Of a stretch of 64,000 bases of DNA, positions 54,138 through 63,866 are shown one piece after another. The stretch is from Pseudomonas hefeiensis (GTDB lineage: Bacteria; Pseudomonadota; Gammaproteobacteria; Pseudomonadales; Pseudomonadaceae), in the NCBI RefSeq assembly GCF_030687835.1, contig NZ_CP117449.1, positions 4,650,001 to 4,714,000 of the forward strand, given 5' to 3'. Positions within the stretch are counted from its first letter, which is position 1. The number at the start of each line of letters is the position of its first letter. Made by a program: the position numbers and the translations under genes. The notes beneath the pieces were generated by a model, which searched no databases, had not been told where the DNA came from, and saw nothing but the letters and a program-made list of their open reading frames with translations.

Positions 54138-54887
54138 ATGAGACCGATCCTCACGCTACGCCAGTACAGCCACGACCTGATTGTCCACAGCCACGACCAT
54201 GCACAACTGGTGTTCGGGTTGTCCGGCCTATTGGATTTCGAGGTCGAAGGTTGTGGCAGCCAGGTCGTGCAGCAGAGCTTCGTGGTGATACCCGCCGGCG
54301 CCCATCACGCCTGCGGCAGCCCCCGTGGCAGCCGTTGCCTGGTACTGGATGTGCCGGGCGACGACTGGATCGGGCAAGCCTTGGGTGATCACGCCGACGC
54401 CAGCCGCCGATTGCTCGACAATACCGCTCGCAGGCCGTTGGATGCGGGGCAAAGCCAATTGGTCAGCTGGCTGGCGGGCAGCCCGGTGGACGACCCGGTG
54501 ATCGCCCAACAAGGGGCGGTGCTGCTCCTGGCCAGCCTCAATGGCACTGGCCAGGACACCGTCGGTGGCCGGCGCCTGCCCTATGCGGCGCTCAACGCTC
54601 ACATCGACCAGTATGCCGCCTACCCGCTGCAAGTGGCGGACCTGGCCCAGGTCGCGGGGCTCTCCAGCGCCCGCCTGCATGCACGCTTCGTCGCCGAATG
54701 CGGGCAAACCCCGATGGATTACATCCGCAGTCGCCGTTTGCACAAGGCCGTGGAACTGCTGCGTGATTCACAGCTGCCCATCGGGGAAATCGCCCATCGG
54801 GTCGGTTATAGCTCGCAAAGTGCCTTTGCCGCCGCCGTGCTGCGCGAATTCGGCGCTTCACCGGGCAAGCTGCGTCGCCAGCGCTAG
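54138..54887 (+). CDS. AraC-family regulator with cupin sensor domain
   Basis: The 249-residue protein has an N-terminal cupin (about 1-95; HSHDHAQLVFGLSGLLDFEVEG, SFVVIPAGAHHACG) and a C-terminal HTH pair (LAQVAGLSSARLHARFVAECGQTPMDYIRSRRL, IAHRVGYSSQSAFAAAVLREFG). It lies 92 bp before the co-oriented EamA transporter and probably regulates it. ATG 54138 (MRPILTLRQYS) is chosen over an ORF start 60 bp upstream on the basis of family N termini. Confidence 0.87.
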   Translation: MRPILTLRQYSHDLIVHSHDHAQLVFGLSGLLDFEVEGCGSQVVQQSFVVIPAGAHHACGSPRGSRCLVLDVPGDDWIGQALGDHADASRRLLDNTARRPLDAGQSQLVSWLAGSPVDDPVIAQQGAVLLLASLNGTGQDTVGGRRLPYAALNAHIDQYAAYPLQVADLAQVAGLSSARLHARFVAECGQTPMDYIRSRRLHKAVELLRDSQLPIGEIAHRVGYSSQSAFAAAVLREFGASPGKLRRQR

Positions 54888-54979
54888 CTTCGCGCTAAAA
54901 ACCGCTAGGATCGCGACAGACAAGAACGGCCAGCAACGGGTTCAATACCCTGACGCTCAACCGTTGAACAAGGACTGCA

Positions 54980-55873
54980 ATGACTCCCCGTACCGCCCTA
55001 GGCGCCCTGCACATTGGCGCACTCATGTTTGGCCTGACCGGTGTGTTCGGCAAGCTCGCCGCCGCCTCGCCAGCAGTCATCGTGTTCGGTCGTGCCGTAT
55101 TCGCCGTGCTGGCCCTGGCGGTTTTTGCCCGTTTCGCCAGCAGCGCCCGCTGGCACAAGCTCCACGCACAGGACGTTCGACGCCTGCTGCTGGGCGGCCT
55201 ACTGCTCGCCGGACACTGGGTGAGCTTCTTCATAGCGGTCAAAGTCGCCGGCGTGGCGATCGCCACGTTGGGCTTTACCAGCTTCCCGGCCTTCACGGTG
55301 CTGCTCGAAGGGTTGATTTTTCGCGAGCGGATCCGTGCCAATGAAATCCTGTTGGTGGCATTGGTGAGCATCGGCCTGGTGCTGGTCACACCGCACTTCG
55401 ACCTGGCCAGCGGCGCCACCACCGGCCTGCTGTGGGCCGTGCTTTCGGGCTTGCTGTTCTCGCTGCTTTCGCTGGTCAACCGCGCCGGCTCCACAAGGGT
55501 GCCGCCGGTACAGGCCGCTTTGTGCCAAAACCTGGTGGTCGGGTTTTGCCTGTTGCCCATGGCAGCGCCGCAATTGATTGACGTGCGCCCTATCGACTGG
55601 CTGTGGATTGCCTTGTTGGGGGTGTTCTGCACCGGTCTGGCCCACAGCCTGTTCGTCGCCAGCCTGGCGGTGATCAAGGCCCGCACCGCGGCGGTGGTGT
55701 TTGCCATGGAGCCAGTCTATGGCATCACCATGGCCTGGTTGCTGTTCGATGAAAACCCGACCCTGCGCATGCTGTTGGGTGGCGCGCTGATCATCGTCGC
55801 GATCGTGGTGTCGAGCCAACTCAGTGGCGGCACAAAGAAACCGGGGGTAGGCGCCCAGGCCGCGTCTCACTGA
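54980..55873 (+). CDS. EamA/DMT-family transporter
   Basis: This 297-residue protein has ten hydrophobic segments and two EamA repeats: GALHIGALMFGLTGVFGKLAAASPAVIVFGR in the first, and ALSGLLFSLLSLVNRAG with a MEPVYGITMAWLLFDENPTLRMLLGGALI end in the second. It is likely a metabolite or amino-acid exporter. The substrate cannot be inferred. The 3' end overlaps the convergent SelW-like gene by 7 bp. Confidence 0.92.
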   Translation: MTPRTALGALHIGALMFGLTGVFGKLAAASPAVIVFGRAVFAVLALAVFARFASSARWHKLHAQDVRRLLLGGLLLAGHWVSFFIAVKVAGVAIATLGFTSFPAFTVLLEGLIFRERIRANEILLVALVSIGLVLVTPHFDLASGATTGLLWAVLSGLLFSLLSLVNRAGSTRVPPVQAALCQNLVVGFCLLPMAAPQLIDVRPIDWLWIALLGVFCTGLAHSLFVASLAVIKARTAAVVFAMEPVYGITMAWLLFDENPTLRMLLGGALIIVAIVVSSQLSGGTKKPGVGAQAASH

Positions 55874-56154
55874 ACCCGGTCGTTGTGGCCCAGGTCCCGC
55901 TCCGGGTCGATCCGGTCGCGGACCCGCTGCTTGAGGACCTTGGCCTCGGGAAAACCACCATCGACCTTGCGCTCCCAGATCTGCGTGCCGTCGCAACTGA
56001 TGTGAAACACTCCACCGGTGCCCGGCACCAACGACACTTTGCCCAAATCGTCGCCAAAGGTGCTGAGCAGCTCCTGAGCCAGCCAGGCGGCGCGAAGCAG
56101 CCACTGGCATTGGGTGCAATAGGTGATGACGACTTCCGGTTTGTGCTCGGTCAT
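55867..56154 (-). CDS. SelT/SelW/SelH-family (Rdx) thioredoxin-like protein
   Basis: This 95-residue protein has a CxxC redox motif in ITYCTQCQWLLRAAWLAQELL, followed by a beta-strand region VSLVPGTGGVFHISCDG and WERKVDGGFPEAKVLKQRVRD. It is the Cys-containing bacterial counterpart of selenoprotein W, a small redox protein of unknown partner. Confidence 0.92.
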   Translation of the reverse strand: MTEHKPEVVITYCTQCQWLLRAAWLAQELLSTFGDDLGKVSLVPGTGGVFHISCDGTQIWERKVDGGFPEAKVLKQRVRDRIDPERDLGHNDRVQ

Positions 56155-56225
56155 TGCGGGTGAACTCCTGGGGGCAAAGGCATCGCTATAATACCTGCCT
56201 TTGATCGCCCGCCCCGAGATTGACG

Positions 56226-58427
56226 ATGCGCCGCCTGCTGCCTTGCCTGCTTCTGTTACTGCTGCCCCTGCTCGGCCATGCCAACGAGCCCGCCGTCGAG
56301 GCGTCGCCTCCGAAAATCGGCCTGGTACTGTCCGGCGGCGCCGCCCGGGGCCTGGCCCACATCGGTGTACTCAAAGCCCTGGAAGAACAAGGCATCCAGA
56401 TCGACGCCATCGCCGGCACCAGCATGGGCGCAGTGATCGGTGGGTTGTATGCCTCGGGTTACAAAATCGACGAACTGGAAAAACTCGCCCTGGGCATCGA
56501 TTGGCAACAGGCCTTGTCCGACGCCCCGCCGCGCAAGGACGTGCCATTCCGGCGCAAGCAGGATGACCGGGACTTTTTGGTGAAACAGAAACTGAGCTTT
56601 CGTGATGACGGCAGCCTCGGCCTGCCCTTGGGCGTCATCCAGGGGCAAAACCTTGCCCTGCTGCTCGAAAGCCTGCTGGCCCACGCCAGCGACACCCGGG
56701 ACTTCGACAAACTACCAATCCCTTTCCGCGCCGTGGCGACCGACATCGCCAGCGGTGAGAAAGTGGTGTTTCGCAAGGGCCACTTGCCCAAGGTCATCCG
56801 CGCCAGCATGTCGATCCCGGCGGTGTTCGCGCCGGTGGAACTGGACGGCCGGTTGCTGGTGGATGGCGGCATGACCGACAACATCCCGCTGGACGTGGCC
56901 CGGGAAATGGGCGTGGACATGGCCATCGTGGTGGACATCGGCACCCCGCTGAGCACCCGCAAGCAATTGGTCACGGTGATCGATGTCCTGAACCAGTCGA
57001 CCACCTTGATGACCCGACGCAACTCCGAAGAACAATTGGCAACGCTGAAAAAAGACGATGTGCTGATCCAGCCGGCGCTGGCGAGCTTCGGCGCCACAGA
57101 CTTCGGCCGCGCCCAGGAAATGATCGACGCTGGTTACCGTGCCACCCAAATACTCCAGGCCCGCCTGACGCACCTTCGCCCCACAGAGCCGGCCGACCCC
57201 GAGCTCATGGCGGCGCGTACTCCGAGCGAGCGCACGCCGGTCATCACCGCCATTCGCGTGGAGAACGACTCGAAAGTCGGCGACGACGTGATTCGCTATT
57301 ACGTTCGCCAGCAAGTCGGTGAGCCGCTGAACCTGGGTCGTTTGCAGACCGATATGGGCACGTTGTACGGCCTGGATTATTTCGAGCAGGTGCAATACCG
57401 CGTAGTGCACAAAGCCCCGGACCATACGCTGGTCATCAGTGCCCGGGGCAAACGCACCGGCACCGATTACCTGCGGCTGGGACTGAGTCTGTCGGACGAC
57501 ATGCGCGGCGACAGCGCTTTCAACCTTGGCGCCAGCTATCGGGTCAATGGCATCAATCGCCTGGGTGCGGAGTGGCTGACCCGGGCACAGATCGGCGACA
57601 AGCAAGAGCTGTACAGCGAGTTCTACCAGCCGCTGGATGTCGGCTCGCGCTACTTCATCGCACCCTATGGGCAGTTTGAATCCCGCAACGTGGAGTCCAT
57701 CCTGGACAACGACCCGGTGGCCCAGTACCGCGTCGAACGCTACGGTTTTGGCCTGAACCTGGGCCGGCAGATTGGCAACAGCGGCGAAATCCGTTTCGGT
57801 GTCGGCCAGGCTTGGGGCGAGGCAGATGTACGCATTGGCGATCACGACCAGCCCAGCGAAAGCTTCAATGAAGGCTTCTACGACCTGAAATACTCATTCG
57901 ACTCCTTCGACAATGTGTACTTCCCCCACGAAGGCGAAGACATCGGCCTGACCTGGCGCCAGTATGAGCCGGGATTGGGTTCCGACCAGCGCTACCGCCA
58001 ATGGGAACTCAATCTGGACAAGGCGCTGAGCCGCGGCCCGGACACCTTCATCCTCGGCGGGCGTTACGGGCGCACCCTGGACACCGCCGAAGTGGTGACC
58101 TCAAGCTTTGTACTCGGCGGCGCGCGGCAGCTGTCAGGCTTTCGCGAAGACGGTATATCCGGGCAGAACATGAGCCTGATGCGCGCCGTGTATTACCGAA
58201 GGCTCACACCACGAGCCTACCTGCCGCTGGATTTCCCGCTATACATCGGCGGCTCCCTGGAACGGGGCCGGGCGTGGAACAACGACAATGAGTTCGACAG
58301 CGGCTACATCAACGCCGCCAGTATTTTCCTGGGGTTTGATACGCCGCTGGGGCCACTGAATTTCAGCTATGGGTTTAACGATGATGATGAGCAGGCGGTG
58401 TATCTGAATCTGGGGCAGACGTTTTGA
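56226..58427 (+). CDS. plpD: Patatin-like phospholipase with Omp85-type barrel, PlpD
   Basis: This 733-residue type Vd autotransporter has a signal peptide to about 19 (GHA) and a patatin lipase domain with SGGAARGLAHIGVL, catalytic Ser in GTSMG and Asp in VDGGMTDN. A POTRA-like segment (about 330-420; TPVITAIRVENDSKVGDDVIRYYVRQQVGEPL) follows, then a 16-strand beta-barrel ending in a terminal Phe. PlpD secretes its own phospholipase A1 in P. aeruginosa. ATG 56226 is preferred over TTG 56220. Confidence 0.94.
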   Translation: MRRLLPCLLLLLLPLLGHANEPAVEASPPKIGLVLSGGAARGLAHIGVLKALEEQGIQIDAIAGTSMGAVIGGLYASGYKIDELEKLALGIDWQQALSDAPPRKDVPFRRKQDDRDFLVKQKLSFRDDGSLGLPLGVIQGQNLALLLESLLAHASDTRDFDKLPIPFRAVATDIASGEKVVFRKGHLPKVIRASMSIPAVFAPVELDGRLLVDGGMTDNIPLDVAREMGVDMAIVVDIGTPLSTRKQLVTVIDVLNQSTTLMTRRNSEEQLATLKKDDVLIQPALASFGATDFGRAQEMIDAGYRATQILQARLTHLRPTEPADPELMAARTPSERTPVITAIRVENDSKVGDDVIRYYVRQQVGEPLNLGRLQTDMGTLYGLDYFEQVQYRVVHKAPDHTLVISARGKRTGTDYLRLGLSLSDDMRGDSAFNLGASYRVNGINRLGAEWLTRAQIGDKQELYSEFYQPLDVGSRYFIAPYGQFESRNVESILDNDPVAQYRVERYGFGLNLGRQIGNSGEIRFGVGQAWGEADVRIGDHDQPSESFNEGFYDLKYSFDSFDNVYFPHEGEDIGLTWRQYEPGLGSDQRYRQWELNLDKALSRGPDTFILGGRYGRTLDTAEVVTSSFVLGGARQLSGFREDGISGQNMSLMRAVYYRRLTPRAYLPLDFPLYIGGSLERGRAWNNDNEFDSGYINAASIFLGFDTPLGPLNFSYGFNDDDEQAVYLNLGQTF

Positions 58428-58488
58428 TGGCCATGCAACAAACCAAGGGGTGGCGTAGACACACCCCTGTATCCGCAACAGCTACTGT

Positions 58489-58575
58489 GTGGGAGCGAGC
58501 CTGCTCGCGATAGCGGTGGTTCAGTTGCAATGATGTCGACTGTGCTGCCGCTATCGCGAGCAGGCTCGCTCCCAC
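58489..58575. repeat. REPIN after plpD
   Basis: The 28-bp arms at 58489-58516 and 58548-58575 (GTGGGAGCGAGCCTGCTCGC then GATAGCGG, and its inverse) are perfect. A lone half-copy (TTGGAGCGGGCTTACCCGAG) lies at about 58624. Confidence 0.88.
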
Positions 58576-58676
58576 ATTGGCTTCGTGTCGTGCGCAGCAT
58601 TGGCGTTCACCGTAACTCCCCTGTTGGAGCGGGCTTACCCGAGAAGGGGCCGGTAGGCTCATATCAATAAAAGACT

Positions 58677-60617
58677 TCAGCGAATCCCCGCCAGCAGCAC
58701 CCGCGCGGTTTGCTTGAGAGGTTCATTGCCCTCTTCGAGCAACTGCTCAAGCAGCGCGACGGCGGTTTTCAGATCGCCATCGTCGATGCAGTTCTGCGCC
58801 TGCTCCAGCTTGTCGGAGTGCTCCGGTACCTGAGGCTCTTGACGGACAGGTTCGAGGACCATCGGCTCCAGTTCCAGCGACTGTTCTTCATCGGCAAACC
58901 CGTCGAGAAATGCATCGTCCAGCGATTCGGTTTCCGAGGGTGCGCTCCACTGCAGATCCGGCTCGTCGAAACTCGAAAGCGACAAGTCCCCAAAGCCTTC
59001 GGGCGCAACAGGTGTTTTTTCAGTAGCACTGTCCTGCGGCTCGGCAAGGTCCCAACTGGTTTCCATGGACAGCGCATCCAGATTGAGCTCGAACTCGTCA
59101 CTGGACACAGGGGCGGCATCAGCCAGAGGCGCCGGCGGCTGGGGTTCTGTCACCATGGGCGCGGCCACCGCAGCGACCTTCGGGTAACGCCCGCGGATCT
59201 CCTCAAGTGTCCTGACCTCAACGCCCTGCGCCAACAAATGATGTTCCTGGGCCTGGAAACCGATGGTATCGCCCTGCTTGCCCAACACTTCCAGCAACTT
59301 GAGGCCCAGGTCGGTGCGCGCGGGCTCTGTCAGTAACGCGGCGCGCAGCAATCCTGCCGCTTCGGTGAAACGACCGTAGGTCAGGTAAATCCCGACCCCC
59401 TCCAGCACATCCCCCAAAGGTGCATCACCGTTACTGAACGATGTGGCGGCCTCGGGCTGTTCCGCGTCGGCGCTCGAAGCATAGGTTTGGGTGTCGTCTT
59501 CCAGCACCGGTTCAGGACGCTCGGGCATTGGCTCCATTTCGGCCTGCTCTTGCTGCCGGCGACGAAGCAACAGCAACAGCACAAGCAATCCTAAAAGCCC
59601 GGCCAGCCCCGTCACCCACAGCCAGTTAATGCCTTCTTCTGGTTCCGGGACCGGTTCGGTAACCGGTTGTACGTCAGCCGCCGGTGCCGGTGCGGGTGCG
59701 GGTGCGGCAGGCATTGATTCCGGCTGTGCAGATGCCACAGGGGCTGGGGTGACCTCGGCCAGTTGTGTCTGCAACTCGCTGATCTGCTTGCGCTGACTCG
59801 CGACTTCTTGGTCCTGGGCTTGAAGCAGCGCCTGCAGTTGCTCGATGGTTTTTTGTTGCTGCTCGTTGTGCAGCACGTTAGCAACCAGTTGCTCGTCGGA
59901 CACGGCGGGGGCCGGGGCGGCAGCCGATTCTGCCGATGATGGCAGCACCGCAGAATCGGGCAGCAATAAACGCTGGCCCACGGAAAGCCGGTCGCTGCCG
60001 GGGTTCAGGGCCTGGATGCCCTGCATCAGCTCATTGACCGAAGCGTTGCTGCCGGCGTCATGCAGGCGCTTGGCGATGGCCCACGGGTTGTCCCCTTGCA
60101 CGACGGTATAGCGCTTGCCTTGAGTAGCGGCAGGCGGCTTGGCCGCAGGTGTTGCCTGGGCTGCGGCGGAAGACTCGTCACGAGCCGGCACGATGCCCGG
60201 CGTGCCCGGCAGGTCGATCAGCACGGTGTATTCGCGCAGCAGACGCCCGTTGGGCTGATTGAGCTGCACCAGGAAATTGAGGAAGGGTTCCTCCACCGGT
60301 TTACTGGAGGTGACCCGAATGTAACTGCGCTCGCCGCGCAGCACTGGCGTGAAGCGCAGGTTATTGAGATAAAACACGCGTTCCACGCCGGCACGGCTGA
60401 AATCGTCCGGGCTCGCCAGGCTGGCCGACAAATCCCCTTCACTTACCCCGGCCACATCGACCAGGGCGATATCGGCCCGCAACGGCTGATTCAGGGCGGA
60501 ATGGAGGGTGATCTCCCCAAGCCCCAGCGCCGATGCCAACGCCGAATATCCCATGGCTGCCACGACTACCAACACGTTGACCCAACTGCGCAACGTGAAC
60601 TGCAAACTTACAAGCAT
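58677..60617 (-). CDS. FimV-like LysM protein
   Basis: This 646-residue protein has a signal peptide, then the FimV N-terminal domain (LGEITLHSALNQPLRADIALVD). A LysM domain (about 169-219; YTVVQGDNPWAIAKRLHDAG), a coiled coil (about 245-290), a Pro/Ala linker and one transmembrane helix (about 332-351) follow. An acidic cytoplasmic part ends in the FimV C-terminal domain (QNCIDDGDLKTAVALLEQLLEEGNE). FimV proteins organise polar machineries. This one is shorter than polar FimV and is the counterpart of the gene beside plpD in P. aeruginosa. ATG 60617 has AAGGG at proper spacing. Another ATG lies 6 bp upstream. Confidence 0.88.
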   Translation of the reverse strand: MLVSLQFTLRSWVNVLVVVAAMGYSALASALGLGEITLHSALNQPLRADIALVDVAGVSEGDLSASLASPDDFSRAGVERVFYLNNLRFTPVLRGERSYIRVTSSKPVEEPFLNFLVQLNQPNGRLLREYTVLIDLPGTPGIVPARDESSAAAQATPAAKPPAATQGKRYTVVQGDNPWAIAKRLHDAGSNASVNELMQGIQALNPGSDRLSVGQRLLLPDSAVLPSSAESAAAPAPAVSDEQLVANVLHNEQQQKTIEQLQALLQAQDQEVASQRKQISELQTQLAEVTPAPVASAQPESMPAAPAPAPAPAADVQPVTEPVPEPEEGINWLWVTGLAGLLGLLVLLLLLRRRQQEQAEMEPMPERPEPVLEDDTQTYASSADAEQPEAATSFSNGDAPLGDVLEGVGIYLTYGRFTEAAGLLRAALLTEPARTDLGLKLLEVLGKQGDTIGFQAQEHHLLAQGVEVRTLEEIRGRYPKVAAVAAPMVTEPQPPAPLADAAPVSSDEFELNLDALSMETSWDLAEPQDSATEKTPVAPEGFGDLSLSSFDEPDLQWSAPSETESLDDAFLDGFADEEQSLELEPMVLEPVRQEPQVPEHSDKLEQAQNCIDDGDLKTAVALLEQLLEEGNEPLKQTARVLLAGIR

Positions 60618-60710
60618 GGGCATCCCTTTTGATTACCAGACTGAGCGCCTAAGTACTGGTTATAGTTCGCGAACCGCCGAATCTCAAAAGTCTGACGCCA
60701 GGGATATGCC

Positions 60711-61157
60711 TCAGGATTTTTCCAGATTGGCCAGAATCGTGCCATGGACCCGCATGCACACGCGCATGTCGGCTTCATCGACCCCTTCGAACAGCTCCCG
60801 CCGCAGTTGCGTGGCAATGGTTTCGATCTGTTCGATCAGCGGCAGCGCCGGCGCGCAGAGCACGATTTTCTTGGCTCGACGATCCTCGGCCACGGCTTGG
60901 CGCTGCACCAGGCCCTGAGCTTCCAGGCTGTCGAGCAACCGGGCCAGGGTCGGACCTTCGACAGCGACACTCTGGGCCAGTTCGCGCTGGGTCGGCGCCT
61001 GTTCGAAACGGGCCAGGTGCAACAGCACCAGCCAGCGCGCCTGAGACAGACCCAGCCCGGCCAGGCGACGATCCAGCTCGGCACGCCAGCCTCGAGACAT
61101 CTGCGCCAACTGCATGCCAAAACGGTGTTGATCGGTTAACGGCATAAAAAAACTCAT
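60711..61157 (-). CDS. MarR-family transcriptional regulator
   Basis: This 148-residue winged-helix protein has LSQARWLVLLHLARFEQAPTQRELAQSVAVEGPTLARLLDSLEAQGLVQRQAVAEDRRAKKIVL (DNA-binding core about 39-100, with the DRR wing) and flanking dimerisation helices. The target genes are unknown. A short inverted repeat about 20 bp upstream may be an autoregulatory site. An ATG at 61145 is an alternative start. Confidence 0.92.
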   Translation of the reverse strand: MSFFMPLTDQHRFGMQLAQMSRGWRAELDRRLAGLGLSQARWLVLLHLARFEQAPTQRELAQSVAVEGPTLARLLDSLEAQGLVQRQAVAEDRRAKKIVLCAPALPLIEQIETIATQLRRELFEGVDEADMRVCMRVHGTILANLEKS

Positions 61158-61177
61158 CAGATCTGAAATAGAGAAAA

Positions 61178-61190
61178 ACTAATTATTAGT
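61178..61190. promoter_or_regulatory. Candidate MarR operator
   Basis: ACTAAT-T-ATTAGT is a perfect 13-bp inverted repeat 21 bp upstream of the marR-type ATG, where autoregulatory MarR sites usually lie. It rests on symmetry and position only. Confidence 0.4.
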
Positions 61191-61263
61191 CAGCTAAGCA
61201 TGAGCTTCGGATTCAGGCAAGGTTTACCCTGTAGTGAATCGTTAAAGGCACGTAACTCACTGA

Positions 61264-63390
61264 TCAGACTTCAAATTCAGACTGCAACGCAGCCCTGACA
61301 CAATACAGGACACCTTCCGGAACCCGACCGACAAACAGTGCTGCGACTTCCGACACCGCTGGCAACTCGCCCTCGCCGTCCAGAAACGCGTCCTGCACCT
61401 CGCCCATCAGTTCCTCGGGCAAGTCCAATGCCTGCTCCAAAGACAACTGCTGCTTGCCGATGGCTTCGGCCAGCATCGTATACACGTTCTTTTCCGAGCA
61501 TTGCAGTTGCCCGGCAATCTGCAACGGGGTCATGCCGGCGCGGGCCAGGGTGATCAATTCGTGACGCACATCGGTCACCACTTTGGGCGCCTCGGCCTCG
61601 CCGCCCAGCACTTGGAGGAAGGCTTCGCCGTAACGCTCCAGCTTGCGCGCCCCCACGCCACTGACCCGGGCCATTTCCGCCAGGGAGGTGGGGTTGGCTG
61701 CGGAGCATTTCCAGCAGCGTCGAATCGGGGAAGATGACATACGGAGGCACGCCATGCTCTTCGGCCAGCTTGCGACGCAAGGCGCGCAAGGCTTCCCATT
61801 GGTCCCGCTCTTCGCCGCGCACCAATTGGCTGGCCTGGCTCTTGCTGTTCTTGATCGCCGTTGCCGGCTTGAGATCACGGCGCAGTTCGAGGGAGACCTC
61901 GCCTTTGAGCAACGGCCGACAGCTCGCACTCAAGCGCAGGCCGCCGTAGCCTTCCAGGTCGATATCGGCCAGACCGCGGGCTACGAGCTGGCGGAACAAT
62001 GAACGCCATTCACTCTCCGAGCGCGCCTTGCCCACACCAAACACCGAAAGATGCTGGTGGCCGAAGCTGCGAACCTTCTCGTTGTCCTTGCCCAGCAACA
62101 CGTCCACCAGATGCCCCACGCCATAGCGCTGGCCGGTGCGATAAATCGCCGACAACGCCTGACGGGCAGGTTCGGTGGCGTCCCAGGTTTCCACGCCGTC
62201 GACGCAGTGTCGCAATGTCCGCAAGGCTGGGGCATGTCTTCGTCGAAATAGGCCAGCAAGGTCTGGCGCCGGCAACGGGTTTCTTCGCACAGCGAAAGCA
62301 TGGCGTCGAGCTTGTGCTGTTCCAGACGCTTGTGGCGCTCGTCACCTTCGGAGTTCTGCAGCATCTGCTTGAGCATCACCACGTCTTGCAGGCCGTAGGC
62401 CATCCACGCGTCGGCCGGCAAGCCATCACGGCCGGCACGCCCGGTTTCCTGGTAATACGCCTCGAGCGATTTGGGCAGGTCCAGGTGCGCGACAAAACGC
62501 ACGTTGGGCTTGTCGATGCCCATGCCGAACGCCACGGTAGCCACCATGATCAGGCCTTCCTCATTGAGGAAGCGCTTCTGATGGTAGGCCCGCAGGTCAT
62601 TGGGCAGGCCGGCGTGATACGGCAACGCCGGAAAACCTTGGTCGCAGAGAAACGCCGCTACTTCATCGACCTTTTTGCGCGACAGGCAATAAACGATGCC
62701 GGCATCGCTGCGTCGCTCGGCAATAAACGCCAGCAACTGCTTGCGCGGCTGCTCTTTGGGCACGATGCGGTAGAAAATGTTGGGTCGGTCGAAGCTGGAG
62801 AGGAAGCGCTCGGCGTTCTGCAAGTGCAAACGCTCGACGATTTCTTCGCGGGTGCGTTTGTCGGCGGTGGCGGTCAGGGCGATGCGTGGCACGTCGGGAA
62901 ACAGTTCGGCCAGTTGCCCCAATTGCAGGTACTCGCGCCGGAAGTCGTGGCCCCATTGGGACACACAGTGGGCTTCGTCGATGGCGAACAAGGCGATTTC
63001 CAGGCTCTGCAGGAACGCCAGCATGCGCGGCTGCACCAGGCGTTCCGGGGCCAGGTAGAGCATTTTTATTTCACCGCGTTTGATGCGCGCCGCCAGGTCC
63101 CGCTGCTGCTCGGCGCTGAGGGTCGAGTTCAGCGAAGCGGCTGCAACCCCCAGCTCTTCAAGGGTCGCAACCTGGTCGTCCATCAACGCGATCAGCGGCG
63201 AAACCACCACCGCCAGGCCATTACGCAACAGCGCCGGCACCTGGAAGCACAAGGATTTGCCGCCGCCGGTGGGCATCAGTACCAGGGCATCGCCACCGCT
63301 GGCCACGCGCTCAATAATGGCACCCTGGCGGCCACGGAAACTGTCGTAGCCGAAGATGTCCTTGAGGACGCGTTGAGCCTGTTCGAGCAT
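61264..63390 (-). pseudogene. recQ: ATP-dependent DNA helicase RecQ, broken by two single-base frameshifts
   Basis: The product would be about 708 residues. The intact N part from ATG 63390 has [14 protein letters not shown] (Walker A), [17 protein letters not shown] and [10 protein letters not shown]. The zinc-binding domain is cut at CGHCD: one base is missing near 62208 (GACACTGC where GACAACTGC fits). The winged-helix part then continues in another frame until an extra C in a CCCC run at 61690-61693 returns translation to the first frame for the HRDC part (LAEMARVSGVGARKLERYGEAF). A stop at 61981 truncates the unshifted protein at 469 residues. Either a recent pseudogene or two assembly errors. 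Confidence 0.88.
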
Positions 63391-63866
63391 AAAAACTCCA
63401 AAAATCACCGAAACATCCCTGCAAGGCTGGTTCAGAATCAAAAACGCTGCACCGGCAAATCGTAAGTGCGCGTTTCGAAACGCCGGGACGCCGCAGGGCA
63501 TCACAAAACGCGGCAGTATACCCGAGGCCTTCGTGGCAAAGGGCGCTGCTGACAAGAGGCTCTAATTGGACTTTGAAGATAAGGAAGCCGAACACTGCAT
63601 TTGTGGCGAGGGGATTTATCCCCGCTGGGCTGCGCAGCAGCCCTCTCGGCTTATCAGGTGGATCGCACACTCGGTGGCCATTTTGGGTCTGCTGCGCAGC
63701 CCAGCGGGGATGAATCCCCTCGCCACAGAGACCGAGTTCAGACCTTCTTTTTCGGTACGCCCCCCAATCCAGCCCTCATGGGCAAGGCAAATACGCCACG
63801 CGGCTGGCCTGGGCGCTCAAGAAGGCCTAGAATTCCCGCATTGTTTATTCCCCAAGGTAGCCTGTA
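63391..63866. other. Non-coding gap between recQ and the YecA gene
   Basis: This 476-bp gap between divergent genes contains one REPIN (63603-63726). No other conserved open frame or RNA-like structure was recognised. The promoters of recQ and of the YecA gene must lie at its two ends. Confidence 0.65.
63603..63726. repeat. REPIN of the GTGGCGAGGGGAT family near the window end
   Basis: GTGGCGAGGGGATTTATCCC then CGCTGGGCTGCGCAGCAG on the left is inverted on the right (CTGCTGCGCAGCCCAGCG, GGGATGAATCCCCTCGCCAC) with one mismatch. It is the same family as the element after phhC, including the CTGCGCAGC inner core. Confidence 0.88.
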
